A stretch of 64,000 nt of DNA. It comes from Dictyobacter vulcani. Its GTDB lineage: Bacteria > Chloroflexota > Ktedonobacteria > Ktedonobacterales > Ktedonobacteraceae. Where the stretch lies: positions 1,922,001 through 1,986,000 of the forward strand of contig NZ_BKZW01000001.1 of the NCBI RefSeq assembly GCF_008974265.1. Direction: 5' to 3'. This document shows, piece after piece, positions 17,791 to 27,411 of this stretch (position 1 is its first letter; every line of letters begins with the position of its first letter). Both the position numbers and the translations under genes were made by a program. The notes under the pieces were generated by a model. It did not search any database, had not been told where the DNA came from, and worked only from the letters and a program-made list of their open reading frames with translations.

Positions 17791-19347
17791 GTGTTAAATA
17801 TTATCGTCTGGGCCATCGTCGTTGCAGCTGTTCTCGTGGGAGCCGTTATTGCTCTCTGGGTGGGTTTTTCACTCGGTTCTTCGCGTAATAAAGTTTCTTT
17901 TGAAGAAAAGTTGCGCGCACTGAAAGATGCCAGTGAGCAACGTTTGCTCGCTGTTCAGGATCAACAAAGTCTGGCTTTGCGGGAAGCTCGCGATGAAACC
18001 GCGAGTATCCGTACGGTTATCGAACGGGAGAACGCAGAGCGGCGTACAGAACTGCAACGGCAGGAAAAACGCATCGTCCAAAAAGAAGAGAATCTTGAGC
18101 GCAAGATGGATGCGTTGGAACTGCGTGAACGTAAATTAACTACGAAAGAGCGGGGGCTTGATCAAAACCGCGAGGAATTGGAAGAGCTTAAACGCCAACA
18201 AATTCAGGAAATAGAACGTATCGCGAACTTAACTCAGGAACAAGCACAGGAACTGTTACTGTCTCGCGTGGAACAACAGGTTCGCGTAGAAGCTTCACGG
18301 CGAGCGCGCCGGATTGAAGAGCAGGCTCGTGAGGAGGCTGAAGCGAAAGCGCGTGAAATTATTACCCTGGCGATTCAACGCTGTGCTTCGGATCAGGTAG
18401 CAGAGGCGGTGGTCTCAGTGGTGCCATTGCCCAATGATGAAATGAAGGGACGTATCATTGGACGTGAGGGACGTAATATTCGTGCCCTGGAGGCTGCGAC
18501 TGGCGTTGATCTCATCATCGATGATACACCCGAAGCTGTGATCCTCTCCGGCTTTGATCCCGTACGCCGTGAAATCGCACGTGTTGCATTGACAAAGTTA
18601 ATCATGGATGGGCGTATCCATCCTGCTCGTATCGAAGACGTGGTTGCCAAGGCACGCCAGGAAGTTGATCTGATTGTACGTGAGGCTGGTGAGAATGCTG
18701 CTCTGGAAGCCAATATCCATGGCCTGCAAACAGACCTGCTCAAAATCCTGGGCCGCTTACGCTTCCGCACCAGTTATGGACAAAATGTGCTCTCACATTC
18801 AGTCGAGGTTTCCATACTTGCAGCCACCATCGCCCACGAACTAGGGGCAGATGTGAATGTCTGTAAGACGGCCGCCCTGCTCCATGATATGGGTAAAGCC
18901 ATCGACCAGGAAGTTGAAGGGCCTCATGCCATCATTGGTGGCGAAATCGCACGTCGCTTTGGGAAATCCCCCAAAATTGTCCACGCGATGGTGGCTCATC
19001 ACGCCACCGAGACTGAGCCCCAGACGTTAGAGGCTGCCATTGTGCAGGCCGCTGATGCCATCTCAGCCGCTCGACCTGGAGCTCGCCGCGAGACGATTGA
19101 TCTGTATATCAAACGGCTGGAAGCATTAGAGCATATCGCCAATTCATTTACCGGGGTCGAAAAATCCTTCGCGATCCAGGCTGGCCGTGAGGTACGCATT
19201 ATCGTTAAACCTGAAGAGATTGATGAATATGCAGCCGTCCGGCTGGCCAGTGATATCTCTCATAAGATTGAGGAAGATCTGGATTATCCAGGTCAGATCA
19301 AAGTCTGTGTTGTACGTGAAACGCGTTCCGTTGATTATGCTAGATAG
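17791..19347 (+). CDS. rny: ribonuclease Y
   Basis: A 518-residue membrane-anchored endoribonuclease that starts bulk mRNA decay. An N-terminal membrane helix ([20 protein letters not shown]) is followed by a long coiled coil to about residue 205, a KH domain ([20 protein letters not shown]) and an HD domain with [11 protein letters not shown] and AHH. The GTG at 17791 is chosen because GGAGGAGG ends five bases before it; an in-frame ATG 27 bases earlier would lie over that site. A strong terminator follows. Confidence 0.95.
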   Translation: MLNIIVWAIVVAAVLVGAVIALWVGFSLGSSRNKVSFEEKLRALKDASEQRLLAVQDQQSLALREARDETASIRTVIERENAERRTELQRQEKRIVQKEENLERKMDALELRERKLTTKERGLDQNREELEELKRQQIQEIERIANLTQEQAQELLLSRVEQQVRVEASRRARRIEEQAREEAEAKAREIITLAIQRCASDQVAEAVVSVVPLPNDEMKGRIIGREGRNIRALEAATGVDLIIDDTPEAVILSGFDPVRREIARVALTKLIMDGRIHPARIEDVVAKARQEVDLIVREAGENAALEANIHGLQTDLLKILGRLRFRTSYGQNVLSHSVEVSILAATIAHELGADVNVCKTAALLHDMGKAIDQEVEGPHAIIGGEIARRFGKSPKIVHAMVAHHATETEPQTLEAAIVQAADAISAARPGARRETIDLYIKRLEALEHIANSFTGVEKSFAIQAGREVRIIVKPEEIDEYAAVRLASDISHKIEEDLDYPGQIKVCVVRETRSVDYAR

Positions 19348-19428
19348 CTTGATTTAACAGCATGATGTAGAGGTACTCTTGCACACTACACACTGGCTAC
19401 TAGCGCCGCTGATACACTTGAAAGGCAG

Positions 19429-19484
19429 GCGTATGGTTGTAATCTACAAGATAGACGTTGTAGATTACAACCATACGCTTTTTT
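19429..19484 (+). terminator. strong intrinsic terminator of rny
   Basis: Perfect 21-bp stem (19429-19449 with 19458-19478), 8-nt loop and six T residues directly after the stem. Confidence 0.92.
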
Positions 19485-19541
19485 GTTTTGTCGCAGAGGC
19501 CAAACCTCTGTTGTATGGCTTAAAGGAAATGTAGAAATTCA

Positions 19542-20426
19542 ATGGCAAATATAGTTGATCTCCATACACACTCTACCGCTTCTGATGGTCTCTATAGTCC
19601 AACCAAACTGCTGCAACAGGCTCATGAGGTAGGATTAAAAGTACTGGCACTGACGGATCATGATAGTACCCAGGGCATTGAAGAGGCTTCGGCTGCGGCC
19701 GGGGAACTTGGTATTGAGTTAATCCCTGGTATCGAGTTGAATACCGACGTTGGCGGAGGTGAAATTCACGTCCTCGGCTATTTTCTGGAATACCAGCGTC
19801 CTGAATTTCAGGCGATCCTGAAAGTGTTGCGCGATGCACGCGAACGCCGCGGTGAGCGCATGGTGGAACTGCTCAATGAAGAGGGCATTGCAATCTCCTG
19901 GGAGCGTGTACGCGAGTTAGCACAGGGATCGGTGGGACGTCCGCACGTCGCCAAAGCGCTGATGGAAGTGGGCTATGTACAATCTATCGCCGAGGCATTT
20001 GATAAATATATTGGCAAGGGCTGCCCGGCTTATGTACCACGCTATAAGCTCTCACCGGAAGACGCAGTGCGCCTGATCAATAGTGCCAATGGGCTGGCCG
20101 TGATGGCCCATCCAATCGGACTGCCAGGACTGGATAAGCTCCGGGAATGGTTGCCTGGCTTACAAAAAGCTGGCATGGTGGGATTAGAGACATACTATGG
20201 TCCTTATACACATAAAGATGAACAGGCCTTGCTCTCTCTCGCCAAACAGTATAATCTGATTCCAACAGGAGGCACCGATTTCCATGGGCCTGGCATTCAT
20301 CCCACTGCGCTTGGTGGCCGTTTTGTCCCCATCGAGGCAGTTGAACGTCTGAAGGCTCTGGCCGCTAAACGCCATGGTGTCACGCCACCTTCCTTTGAGC
20401 TACCACCCCCAGCGGAAGAACATTAA
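19542..20426 (+). CDS. PHP domain phosphoesterase
   Basis: A 294-residue PHP-domain protein like YciV/RNase AM and TrpH. Metal-binding motifs are DLHTHSTASDG near residues 6-16, LALTDHDST near 36-44, PGIELN near 62-67, GRPHVAKAL, AVMAHP and GGTDFHG. Members cleave 3',5'-nucleoside bisphosphate (pAp) or trim RNA 5' ends; which one applies here is not decided by sequence. It sits between rny and lepB on the same strand with an A-rich weak ribosome-binding site. Confidence 0.85.
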   Translation: MANIVDLHTHSTASDGLYSPTKLLQQAHEVGLKVLALTDHDSTQGIEEASAAAGELGIELIPGIELNTDVGGGEIHVLGYFLEYQRPEFQAILKVLRDARERRGERMVELLNEEGIAISWERVRELAQGSVGRPHVAKALMEVGYVQSIAEAFDKYIGKGCPAYVPRYKLSPEDAVRLINSANGLAVMAHPIGLPGLDKLREWLPGLQKAGMVGLETYYGPYTHKDEQALLSLAKQYNLIPTGGTDFHGPGIHPTALGGRFVPIEAVERLKALAAKRHGVTPPSFELPPPAEEH

Positions 20427-20492
20427 ACTGGTCATGCTGGAAAAGGTTATGCCCCTTTTCCCACATTTATAATAAGAGAGTGTCTGATCCTC

Positions 20493-21164
20493 ATGGCAAC
20501 CATGATCACTGTGTATGCGTCTCGCGCCACACGGCGCCCCCAGGCTGGCATACATACACAGATATCACCCGTACAGGAGCGGAAGGTGAATCAAAGAGAA
20601 CACGTGACCAGAGCACACCTATGGCTACGCCATATTCTCGGAACGATTACACTCGTGCTCTTAATGCTGCTAATTATTCGTCTGACAATACAAGATTTCC
20701 ATATCAATGGACAGAGCATGGAATCAACTCTACATGATCAGGAATTCATTCTCGTTAATAAAGCAGCATACATGTGGCAACCACCGGCACGCGGCGATAT
20801 CATTGTCTTCCGCTATCCCAAAAATCCTCAGGAAGATTATATCAAGCGCATCATTGCCATTCCCGGCGATACCATCCAGATTACTCCCAAAGCGGTCACC
20901 GTCGATGGGGTAGTCCTGCATGAACGCTATGTGAATAAAGATAAGCTCCATTATTATGATCCAACCATCACCAGACGGACCATTCGTAGCGACCAGTATT
21001 TTGTGATGGGCGATAATCGTGGTAACAGTTCTGATTCACGGGATTGGGGTACGGTCCCCCGCCAGAATATTATCGGCAAGGCGATTGTGGTTTACTGGCC
21101 GTTTGGCGTAAATAATTTTGGCTTGCTGCCAAATATGAGTGATGTCTTCGCGCAGATTCGTTAA
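20493..21164 (+). CDS. lepB: signal peptidase I
   Basis: A 223-residue type I signal peptidase with one N-terminal membrane helix (ILGTITLVLLMLLIIRLTI, about residues 48-66). The catalytic serine is in INGQSMESTL and the general-base lysine in DYIKRIIAIPGD; box E is FVMGDNRGNSSDSRDWG. It cleaves signal peptides outside the membrane. An alternative start is the GTG at 20586 (192 residues), which has AGGAG six bases upstream, better than anything before the ATG at 20493; the shorter form may be the true one. Confidence 0.92.
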   Translation: MATMITVYASRATRRPQAGIHTQISPVQERKVNQREHVTRAHLWLRHILGTITLVLLMLLIIRLTIQDFHINGQSMESTLHDQEFILVNKAAYMWQPPARGDIIVFRYPKNPQEDYIKRIIAIPGDTIQITPKAVTVDGVVLHERYVNKDKLHYYDPTITRRTIRSDQYFVMGDNRGNSSDSRDWGTVPRQNIIGKAIVVYWPFGVNNFGLLPNMSDVFAQIR

Positions 21165-21168
21165 CAAA

Positions 21169-21225
21169 ATAGATCGCCAGCCGGAGAAAGAGGAAATTGT
21201 TCCTGCTATCCAGCTGGCGATCTAT
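21169..21225. terminator. terminator between convergent lepB and accC
   Basis: Perfect 13-bp stem (21169-21181 with 21213-21225). On the minus strand it is followed by ATTTTG, on the plus strand by a run of A, so it fits best as the accC terminator but can serve both. Confidence 0.7.
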
Positions 21226-21237
21226 AAAAACGAGGAT

Positions 21238-22845
21238 TTAAAGACGTCGCAAACCGTCTCGGCGTGCGACATCACGCCAACGGTTCTCCTCACCTTGCGT
21301 CTGATTCTGGGGATGCCGACGAGCCTGCTCATGCTGACGGTGATCATTAGCCAGCAAGCCTGCAACCAGCGCAGCCAGTTGTTCAGGAGACAACTCTGCA
21401 GGTGCGGGGCTGGCACCATTATCCTGCTGCTCGTCCGCTTCTGGCGCTACGCTGCGCACATCAGCAACTTTTTGGTGACCATCCCACTCCTCAGCGATAA
21501 AGTCCGTTGAGAAATCAGCGGAGTGGAAACGCGGTTGCTCCATCAGCCAACGTGCAAAAGGTAAAGTCGTACGTACACCAACGAGCTGGTATTCATCCAG
21601 TGCCCGTTTGAGACGTGCAATCGCCTGTGTCCGATCCTGACCCCACACAATCAGTTTGGCCAGCAAAGGATCGTAGAACAGCGGTACCTGCAAACCTGGA
21701 TACAGACTACTATCAACCCGTACGCCCGGACCAGATGGCTCCTGTAGGGCCACCACGGTACCAGTAGCGGGTAGGAAGCGGTTATCTGGATCTTCAGCTG
21801 AGATACGACATTCAATGGCCGCACCACGTAAGCGAATATCTTCCTGAGAAAAGGAGAGCGGCAAACCAGCTGCTACTCGTAACTGCTCCTGAACCAGATC
21901 AATTCCTGTGCACCACTCGGTCACAGGATGCTCAACCTGGATACGGGCATTCACCTCAAGAAAATAAAAATTATGATCCGGACCCAACAAGAACTCGGCG
22001 GTACCGGCATTTACATATTCAATCGAGCTCACCAGATTAACTGCTGACTCGGTTATACGGGCCCGCAAAGCCTCATCTACAACCGGAGAGGGAGATTCTT
22101 CAATCAGTTTTTGGTGACGACGCTGAATACTACATTCCCGTTCACCCAGGTGTACCACATGACCATACTGATCCGCGATAAACTGCACCTCAATATGTCG
22201 GGCAGGTGTGATCGCTTTTTCAACATACACGCGGCCATCGCCAAAGGCATTCTGGGCCTCACTGCGAGCTGTACGCAAAGAGGACAACAGGTCCCGCTCA
22301 TCGTGTACCAGTCGAATACCTTTACCACCACCGCCGGCAGCGGCCTTCAGCAAAACGGGATAACCCAGGCGTTGAGCGCTGGCCTTAATTTCTTCGTCAT
22401 CGGCATTATCGATCATCGCGCCCGGGACAATCGGAACACCCGCAGCCTGAGCCGTACGACGGGCCGCCGTTTTCTCTCCCATGGAGCGCTGGGCCTGCGC
22501 AGAAGGTCCAACGAAAATCAGACCAGCCTCCTGACAGGCTTCGACAAAATTGGCATTTTCAGCCAGAAATCCATAGCCTGGATGAACTGCCTGGGCTCCT
22601 GAGCGCCGGGCAACGTCAATCAAGGTTGGAATATGTAAATAACTCTTAGCAGCAATCGCCGGACCAATATGGTAGGCCTCATCAGCCATACGCACATGGA
22701 GTGCATCCCGGTCCGCATCGCTATAAACAGCCACGCTTTGCAAACCCAGATCGCGGCAGGCTCGAATTACACGTAGCGCAATCTCACCCCGATTGGCTAC
22801 CAGGACCTTTTGGAATGGCCAATCGGCAGTAATAACTTTCTCCAA
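21238..22845 (-). CDS. accC: acetyl/propionyl-CoA carboxylase, biotin carboxylase subunit
   Basis: A 535-residue biotin carboxylase, the ATP-dependent enzyme that carboxylates biotin on the carrier protein. Motifs: VLVANRGEIALRVIRAC at the N-terminus, AGGGGKGIRLV (ATP-grasp glycine loop), EYVNAGTAEFL, FLEVNARIQVEHPVTE and RGAAIECRISAEDP. About 85 C-terminal residues beyond the usual end form a Glu/Gln/Ala-rich linker ending NRWRDVARRDGLRRL, as in fused acyl-CoA carboxylase alpha chains, but no biotinyl domain follows. The TTG at 22845 lies seven bases after AAGGAG; a GTG at 22881 is less likely. No accB is adjacent. Confidence 0.88.
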   Translation of the reverse strand: MEKVITADWPFQKVLVANRGEIALRVIRACRDLGLQSVAVYSDADRDALHVRMADEAYHIGPAIAAKSYLHIPTLIDVARRSGAQAVHPGYGFLAENANFVEACQEAGLIFVGPSAQAQRSMGEKTAARRTAQAAGVPIVPGAMIDNADDEEIKASAQRLGYPVLLKAAAGGGGKGIRLVHDERDLLSSLRTARSEAQNAFGDGRVYVEKAITPARHIEVQFIADQYGHVVHLGERECSIQRRHQKLIEESPSPVVDEALRARITESAVNLVSSIEYVNAGTAEFLLGPDHNFYFLEVNARIQVEHPVTEWCTGIDLVQEQLRVAAGLPLSFSQEDIRLRGAAIECRISAEDPDNRFLPATGTVVALQEPSGPGVRVDSSLYPGLQVPLFYDPLLAKLIVWGQDRTQAIARLKRALDEYQLVGVRTTLPFARWLMEQPRFHSADFSTDFIAEEWDGHQKVADVRSVAPEADEQQDNGASPAPAELSPEQLAALVAGLLANDHRQHEQARRHPQNQTQGEENRWRDVARRDGLRRL

Positions 22846-22903
22846 AAGAAGGCTCCTTCGACTTCCACAGACAAAATACACAAGACATACATTTTCTCGT
22901 CAC

Positions 22904-22912
22904 AGTATAGCA
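22904..22912 (-). promoter_or_regulatory. extended -10 promoter of accC
   Basis: TGCTATACT on the minus strand, about 60 bp upstream of the chosen accC start. Confidence 0.5.
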
Positions 22913-23078
22913 CGCTCCTCCGGATGAATAAATATACCTCTTGCCTGCTTAGCTGGTCAGGTCTGAAGAAGGTATGACAAATAGATGCACGCATTTTTAG
23001 GAATAAAAGGCTAAAGCGGTACGGGATTTTGGTTTTTTAAAAATGACGAGTACACTGAACTTTGACGGCTACTTCACA

Positions 23079-23101
23079 ATGATGGTAACCAATACCATCA
23101 T
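23079..23101. promoter_or_regulatory. palindrome upstream of chemoreceptor gene, possible operator
   Basis: ATGATGGTA and TACCATCAT form a perfect 9-bp inverted repeat around a 5-nt centre. It begins 12 bases after TTGACG (23062-23067), so it would overlap the -10 region of a promoter using that hexamer. No other gene or motif is seen in the remaining divergent interval 22913-23174. Confidence 0.35.
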
Positions 23102-23174
23102 CAGGTCAGTTAGCGTTGCTTCGTGCGGATATGTTGAGGTGTTTTTTGGTGTCTGAGGAGGAGCCGAAGTACCA

Positions 23175-25403
23175 ATGCTTAAGTTTATAACCAGAATGCA
23201 GATCGCCCGCCGTCTCTTGCTGGCGTTTTTGCTTACCGCGGTTATCCCCGGTATCGTCATTGCTGTGCTTGGTTTTACATTTTTTAGAGCACAAACAGAG
23301 CGTAGTCAGGTCATTCGCACTAACATTAGTGCATTCAAGTCTGCGACAACGGCTGGCACCTATTTGCCTGATCTGAATGCCTTGCTTATCACAACCTATT
23401 TAGAGCAGTATCAGAGTCATCCGTTGATCGAGAAGAATCAGTTAACCATTGATCAACAACACATTCAAGAAACAACCAGATTGTTTGATACTGAGGCTAA
23501 GCACTATCAGAAAAACTATGAATTACTTACCTCACCACGTATGAGGACAACATATAATGTGTTGAAATATAATCATCTAGATCCTACCTTGCCAGATCAA
23601 CAGCAAAGAGATCTGGACACTGTGCTAAAAAAATCCTGGCCCGCGTACCTGGCGGCCCAGAACCAGGTACTCGACGCAATCAATAAAAAAGAGTCCAGTA
23701 CGCATGTACACGATCTGGTGACGCAGGCCAATGTTGCCTATCTCCCATTGGAAAATCAATGGGATGAGATCACCAATATCTCGGAAAAGATCAGCATCCG
23801 TATGGTTACCACCAATACGACGCAAACAAATCAGATTGTTTTTCTCACGTTGATTGCTTTCTTTGGTACGATTATGCTGGTCACGGCTATTGGCTATATT
23901 GCGTACCGTTCAATTACGGTTCCACTCCACCATCTGGCCCTGCTGACACGCCGCATCGCTCGGGGAGATACAGACGCTCGCGCCGCCATTACTACCCGTG
24001 ATGAAATTTATCTGGTTGCCCTCTCAATGAATGCGATGCTGGACAATATTGTCGATCTCATGCAGCAAGCCCAGAAGCAACGCGATCAACTCCAGGCCCA
24101 GATTGAAAAACTGATTGCGGAGGTTAATGGTATTGGTGAAGGCGACCTGCGCGTCCAGGCTGAGGTTGGGGATAATGCGCTGGGCATCCTGGGTGACTCG
24201 TTTAATTATATGATCGAAGAACTTGGTAGCCTGGTTGTGCGCGTTAAAATGGTCTCGGGGCGCGTGACAGGCTCCACGACCACCATCCTGAAGTCTATGA
24301 CTCAGTTGGTGGAAACCGACAGTAACCAGTTGCAACAGATCGCTACGGCCAGTGCTGAAGTTGAACAGATGGCGGCTTCAAGTCGGAAAGTGGCTGAACG
24401 TTCACAGGTGCTGTTCGATGTCGCTCGCATCGCCCGCCATGATGCCCAGCTTGGACGTGAAGCGGTTGAGCAGGCACTCGAAGAGATGAGTCGTATCAAT
24501 GTCAATGTTCAGAGCACCGCCGGGAAGGTTCATAACCTGGGCGAACATTCACGTGAAATCGATGAGATCATTGAGGTTATCTCAAGTATCGCGCATCAGA
24601 CGAATCGCCTGGCCCTGGATGCAGCCATTCAGGCCGCGATGGCCGGAGAAAATGGCAAAGGCTTTGGAGCTGTAGCAGCCGATATTCGCCGTCTGGCCGA
24701 ACGAACTAAAGATCAGGCGAATTTGATTACACGTGTCGTCCGTAGCATCCGCGAAGAGATTGGCACGCTCGCTATCTCCATGCAGGATACTGAACAAGAA
24801 GCGTCCATGGGCACGAGCCTGACACAGGAAGCCAGTGTGGCGCTGGAATCCATCTTCACAGCCGTTGAACATCAGGCCAAAGAGATTGAGCATATCAATC
24901 GCATGGTCGCCCAGCAGCTAAAATCCTCAAGCTCGGTTGTCAAGATCATGCAAAATGTTGCAACCACAACCAAACAAAGTAGTAGCAGTACCCGTGATGC
25001 TTCTCAACATGTCGAACGTCTGGCTCAACAAGTGGAACAGTTGCGTTCCTCGGTCGAGGCCTTTAAATTACGTGAGGGGCACATCTATCAAGTTCCCAAA
25101 ACAAACGTAAATATAGATTGGAATCTCGAAGCTGAAAGTATCTTGACGATCAGTGGCTCCTTCCGCACGGTCAGCGCAACCCTGCGACCAATACAGGATA
25201 CCAATAGTACTTCAACATCAGGCATCTACTTTGCTCCACCTGAGTCAGCCGACGACTATAGCGCTTATGCCAGATCACAATCACACCACGAGGAAAACGG
25301 TCCAGACTGGCAATCTATCCCACAGTCTGAACGATGGCTGCCAGTTCATCAGAAAAATAGTGCAGAGAAAACTCAGGATAGTGGGGTATCTAACAGTCGT
25401 TGA
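23175..25403 (+). CDS. methyl-accepting chemotaxis protein, PilJ-like
   Basis: A 742-residue transducer: a membrane helix at about residues 12-36, an extracellular helical domain to about 220, a second helix (IVFLTLIAFFGTIMLVTAIG), a HAMP domain, a second HAMP-like stretch, then the long four-helix signalling domain. The tip reads ISSIAHQTNRLALDAAIQAA followed by [30 protein letters not shown] resembles PilJ and cyanobacterial phototaxis receptors more than classical Tar-type proteins. About 100 C-terminal residues are disordered and lack a CheR-tethering pentapeptide. GGAGGAG lies upstream of the ATG. No che or pil gene is adjacent, so the signal and output are unknown. Confidence 0.88.
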   Translation: MLKFITRMQIARRLLLAFLLTAVIPGIVIAVLGFTFFRAQTERSQVIRTNISAFKSATTAGTYLPDLNALLITTYLEQYQSHPLIEKNQLTIDQQHIQETTRLFDTEAKHYQKNYELLTSPRMRTTYNVLKYNHLDPTLPDQQQRDLDTVLKKSWPAYLAAQNQVLDAINKKESSTHVHDLVTQANVAYLPLENQWDEITNISEKISIRMVTTNTTQTNQIVFLTLIAFFGTIMLVTAIGYIAYRSITVPLHHLALLTRRIARGDTDARAAITTRDEIYLVALSMNAMLDNIVDLMQQAQKQRDQLQAQIEKLIAEVNGIGEGDLRVQAEVGDNALGILGDSFNYMIEELGSLVVRVKMVSGRVTGSTTTILKSMTQLVETDSNQLQQIATASAEVEQMAASSRKVAERSQVLFDVARIARHDAQLGREAVEQALEEMSRINVNVQSTAGKVHNLGEHSREIDEIIEVISSIAHQTNRLALDAAIQAAMAGENGKGFGAVAADIRRLAERTKDQANLITRVVRSIREEIGTLAISMQDTEQEASMGTSLTQEASVALESIFTAVEHQAKEIEHINRMVAQQLKSSSSVVKIMQNVATTTKQSSSSTRDASQHVERLAQQVEQLRSSVEAFKLREGHIYQVPKTNVNIDWNLEAESILTISGSFRTVSATLRPIQDTNSTSTSGIYFAPPESADDYSAYARSQSHHEENGPDWQSIPQSERWLPVHQKNSAEKTQDSGVSNSR

Positions 25404-25428
25404 ACGACCAGCTTGATAAGCTATAACA

Positions 25429-25467
25429 AGAGCCATTGGGTATAACCCTCAATGGCTCTGTTTTTTT
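25429..25467 (+). terminator. intrinsic terminator of chemoreceptor gene
   Basis: AGAGCCATTG (25429-25438) pairs with CAATGGCTCT (25450-25459), followed by G and seven T. The T-run overlaps the Lys-rich 3' end of the convergent methyltransferase gene. Confidence 0.85.
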
Positions 25468-26312
25468 GTGGATGCCTGTACAGCATTCTGTCGGACCGTC
25501 TCATATAAGATGATGCCCGTGGCCATGGCCGCATTTAAAGACTCTACCGCGTTAGCCAGAGGAATACTAATCGGCATAGTGGCCAGTGCATGAGCCTCCG
25601 CAGAGGGTCCATGGGCCTCATTCCCGATGATGAGAGCAAAGGGCAGCGTTAGATCCTGCTCATAATACATCTGAGTACTGCCTGCCTCCGCCAGCAAGAC
25701 ACGGGGGGTATCTCCACAGTGGCTTGTGATCCGCTCAGCGATAGGCTCCCAATCCACATTGGTCTCTACCAGTAGCGATATATGCGCGCCAGCCGCTGAA
25801 CGCACAACCTTGGGACTATAATAATCAACACAGTGGGGAGTCAACAAGATACGTTCAACATCGGCCGCCAGGGCAGTGCGTAGAATGGTTCCCATGTTGC
25901 CAGGATCAGCAAGGTCGTCCAGGATCAACAGGCAAGGTCGTACACCTGGCTTGCGCCGCTGCTGGAGCAACTCCACATTCAATGCATCAAGGGGAAGCAC
26001 GCTGACCACACCTTGCGAGGTCTGGGTCTCACCAAGAGCCTCAATTACGCGCTCGCTCACTTCGATCAATTGCGCTTCTTTTAGAGCCGGGATATGTAAC
26101 AAACGATCAAGCAAGGCCGCGCCTTCAGCTGTACGCCCGAGTAGCTCTGGCTGATAATACACCTCATGGGGCCAGAGACTTGCATTTAACAGCGTCTCTA
26201 ATAGGTGTGGACCTTCCAATAAGAAGAGGCCGTTCTTTTTGCGCCCACGGGCGGTGTGCAAGGTCTGTAGCTTGCTGATCCGTGGATTCGCGGGGCTGGT
26301 AATAAGCGTCAT
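25449..26312 (-). CDS. TrmH/SpoU family RNA methyltransferase
   Basis: A 287-residue SPOUT 2'-O-ribose methyltransferase. An N-terminal substrate-binding domain (ISKLQTLHTARGRKKNGLFL, LEGPHLLETLL) is followed by the three SpoU motifs: LDDLADPGNMGTILRTA near residues 130-146, ALIIGNEAHGPSAEA, and ISIPLANAVESLNAAMATGI. The knot fold binds S-adenosylmethionine; the target, probably 23S rRNA, is unassigned. GAGGA lies before the ATG. It follows rpmI-rplT but is separated from them by a strong terminator. Confidence 0.9.
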   Translation of the reverse strand: MTLITSPANPRISKLQTLHTARGRKKNGLFLLEGPHLLETLLNASLWPHEVYYQPELLGRTAEGAALLDRLLHIPALKEAQLIEVSERVIEALGETQTSQGVVSVLPLDALNVELLQQRRKPGVRPCLLILDDLADPGNMGTILRTALAADVERILLTPHCVDYYSPKVVRSAAGAHISLLVETNVDWEPIAERITSHCGDTPRVLLAEAGSTQMYYEQDLTLPFALIIGNEAHGPSAEAHALATMPISIPLANAVESLNAAMATGIILYETVRQNAVQASTKKQSH

Positions 26313-26321
26313 GATGTCCTC

Positions 26322-26368
26322 AAAAAAACCAGGGGACCCGCCATATCAAAACTGATCGGCGGGTCCCC
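26322..26368 (-). terminator. intrinsic terminator of rpmI-rplT
   Basis: Perfect 11-bp G/C-rich stem (26332-26342 with 26358-26368), and on the minus strand seven T shortly after the stem. It ends 9 bases before the methyltransferase ATG, so read-through could set that gene's expression. Confidence 0.88.
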
Positions 26369-26384
26369 TACGTAGAAAAATCTT

Positions 26385-26744
26385 TTACGCTTTGGTAGCC
26401 TCTAAGGCTTGATTTACCAGCACAGTGAAGGCAGGCAGATCATTTACGGCCATCTCGGCCAGGATCTTGCGATCAACTTCAATTTCTGCGACATGGATGG
26501 CATGCATCAGCTGGCTATAGCTGAGGCCATGCATGCGAGCAGCTGCGTTGATACGAACGATCCACAGGCGGCGCATGTCACGTTTGCGGTTACGGCGGTC
26601 GCGGTACATGTATGCCATTGAACGCATAACTGACTCATGCGCGGGGCGGAATACATTACGACGCGTACCACGGTGTCCTTCCGCAAGTTGGAATACTTTT
26701 TTATGCTTTTTGTGGGAGGTTACTCCACGTTTTACTCTTGGCAT
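26385..26744 (-). CDS. rplT: 50S ribosomal protein L20
   Basis: A 119-residue L20, normal length, beginning MPRVKRGVTSHKKHKKVFQL and containing the conserved GHRGTRRNVFRPAHESVMRS and LWIVRINAAARMHGLSYSQL. L20 binds 23S rRNA early in assembly and in many bacteria represses its own operon. It lies 38 bp downstream of rpmI. Confidence 0.98.
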   Translation of the reverse strand: MPRVKRGVTSHKKHKKVFQLAEGHRGTRRNVFRPAHESVMRSMAYMYRDRRNRKRDMRRLWIVRINAAARMHGLSYSQLMHAIHVAEIEVDRKILAEMAVNDLPAFTVLVNQALEATKA

Positions 26745-26782
26745 GTTCGGTCCTTATCTTTTTTTAAATTTCGTGTAATAAA

Positions 26783-26989
26783 CTAGAATGCGTAAGGCAG
26801 CAAGCGTTTCAGACGGCGGGTATCAGCAGTTGCCAACGGAAACGTCTTGTCCATGGAACGAACAGCCTGAGGTGATTTGTTACGGCGCAAGTGGTTAATA
26901 GCAATCTTACGGCGCAAGAATTTGCCACCAGCGGTCACTTTGACGCGCTTGGCCATAGCCTTGTGTGTTTTTAATTTCTGTTTTGGCAT
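26783..26989 (-). CDS. rpmI: 50S ribosomal protein L35
   Basis: A 68-residue basic protein, MPKQKLKTHKAMAKRVKVTA at the start and HLRRNKSPQAVRS in the middle, matching L35. It leads the rpmI-rplT pair. The usual upstream infC gene is not present; instead there is a promoter and a 200-nt leader. Confidence 0.97.
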   Translation of the reverse strand: MPKQKLKTHKAMAKRVKVTAGGKFLRRKIAINHLRRNKSPQAVRSMDKTFPLATADTRRLKRLLPYAF

Positions 26990-27194
26990 AGCTCTTTCTT
27001 TCCTTCATAGGCGGGGTAAAATCTATTTTTTCTGTTCTCTACTACAAATCTATCTGTTGAAGCGCAGTGTGAAGCACACAACGGCTACAGGTGAAGGTAA
27101 TGTAGATGTGATGATTGAACCTTTCAATCGTATCAGCAACTCTATCAAAGGCGAAGAGAAGCCTTTTTCAAGAAAGTCCCCGCATGCGGGATGA
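26990..27194 (-). promoter_or_regulatory. leader of rpmI-rplT, possible L20 autoregulatory region
   Basis: About 200 nt of untranslated leader between the promoter and rpmI. Hairpins CCCGC/GCGGG just after the start site and AAAGGC/GCCTTT near 27150-27170 are visible. Autoregulation by L20 is known for this operon in E. coli and Firmicutes; a match to those leaders cannot be judged here. Confidence 0.4.
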
Positions 27195-27223
27195 ATTATA
27201 GCATACCCATCCTCAAGAGGCAA
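27195..27223 (-). promoter_or_regulatory. promoter of rpmI-rplT
   Basis: On the minus strand, TTGCCT (27223-27218), 17-base spacer, TATAAT (27200-27195), with TG one base before the -10 (TGCTATAAT). Confidence 0.7.
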
Positions 27224-27231
27224 GCATGTCT

Positions 27232-27381
27232 TTATTTTGCCAGGGTTTTCCCGTTCTCTCTTCTGCCGCCTACGGCGGCGGTGAAGTGAGGGAAAAATTG
27301 GGGGACACCCCCACCCCGGCAGGAGGACTAGCCGTCCTCCTGCACCTCCTGCTACAGCGTTGGAAAACCCTGTTATTTTGC
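27232..27381. mobile_element. MITE: 132-bp non-coding element with 11-bp TIRs and 9-bp target duplication
   Basis: The element spans 27241-27372. Its ends are perfect 11-bp inverted repeats, CAGGGTTTTCC at 27241-27251 and GGAAAACCCTG at 27362-27372. It is flanked by the direct repeat TTATTTTGC at 27232-27240 and 27373-27381, which is a 9-bp target duplication. Inside are three further hairpins: GCCGCC/GGCGGC (27265-27279), GGGGG/CCCCC (27300-27312) and GCAGGAGGAC/GTCCTCCTGC (27319-27343). It has no coding frame, so it would have been moved by a transposase elsewhere. The insertion lies 9 bp from the -35 element of the rpmI-rplT promoter. Confidence 0.8.
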
Positions 27382-27411
27382 AGCCTCGCGCCTGTGGCGC
27401 TCGCTTCTATT

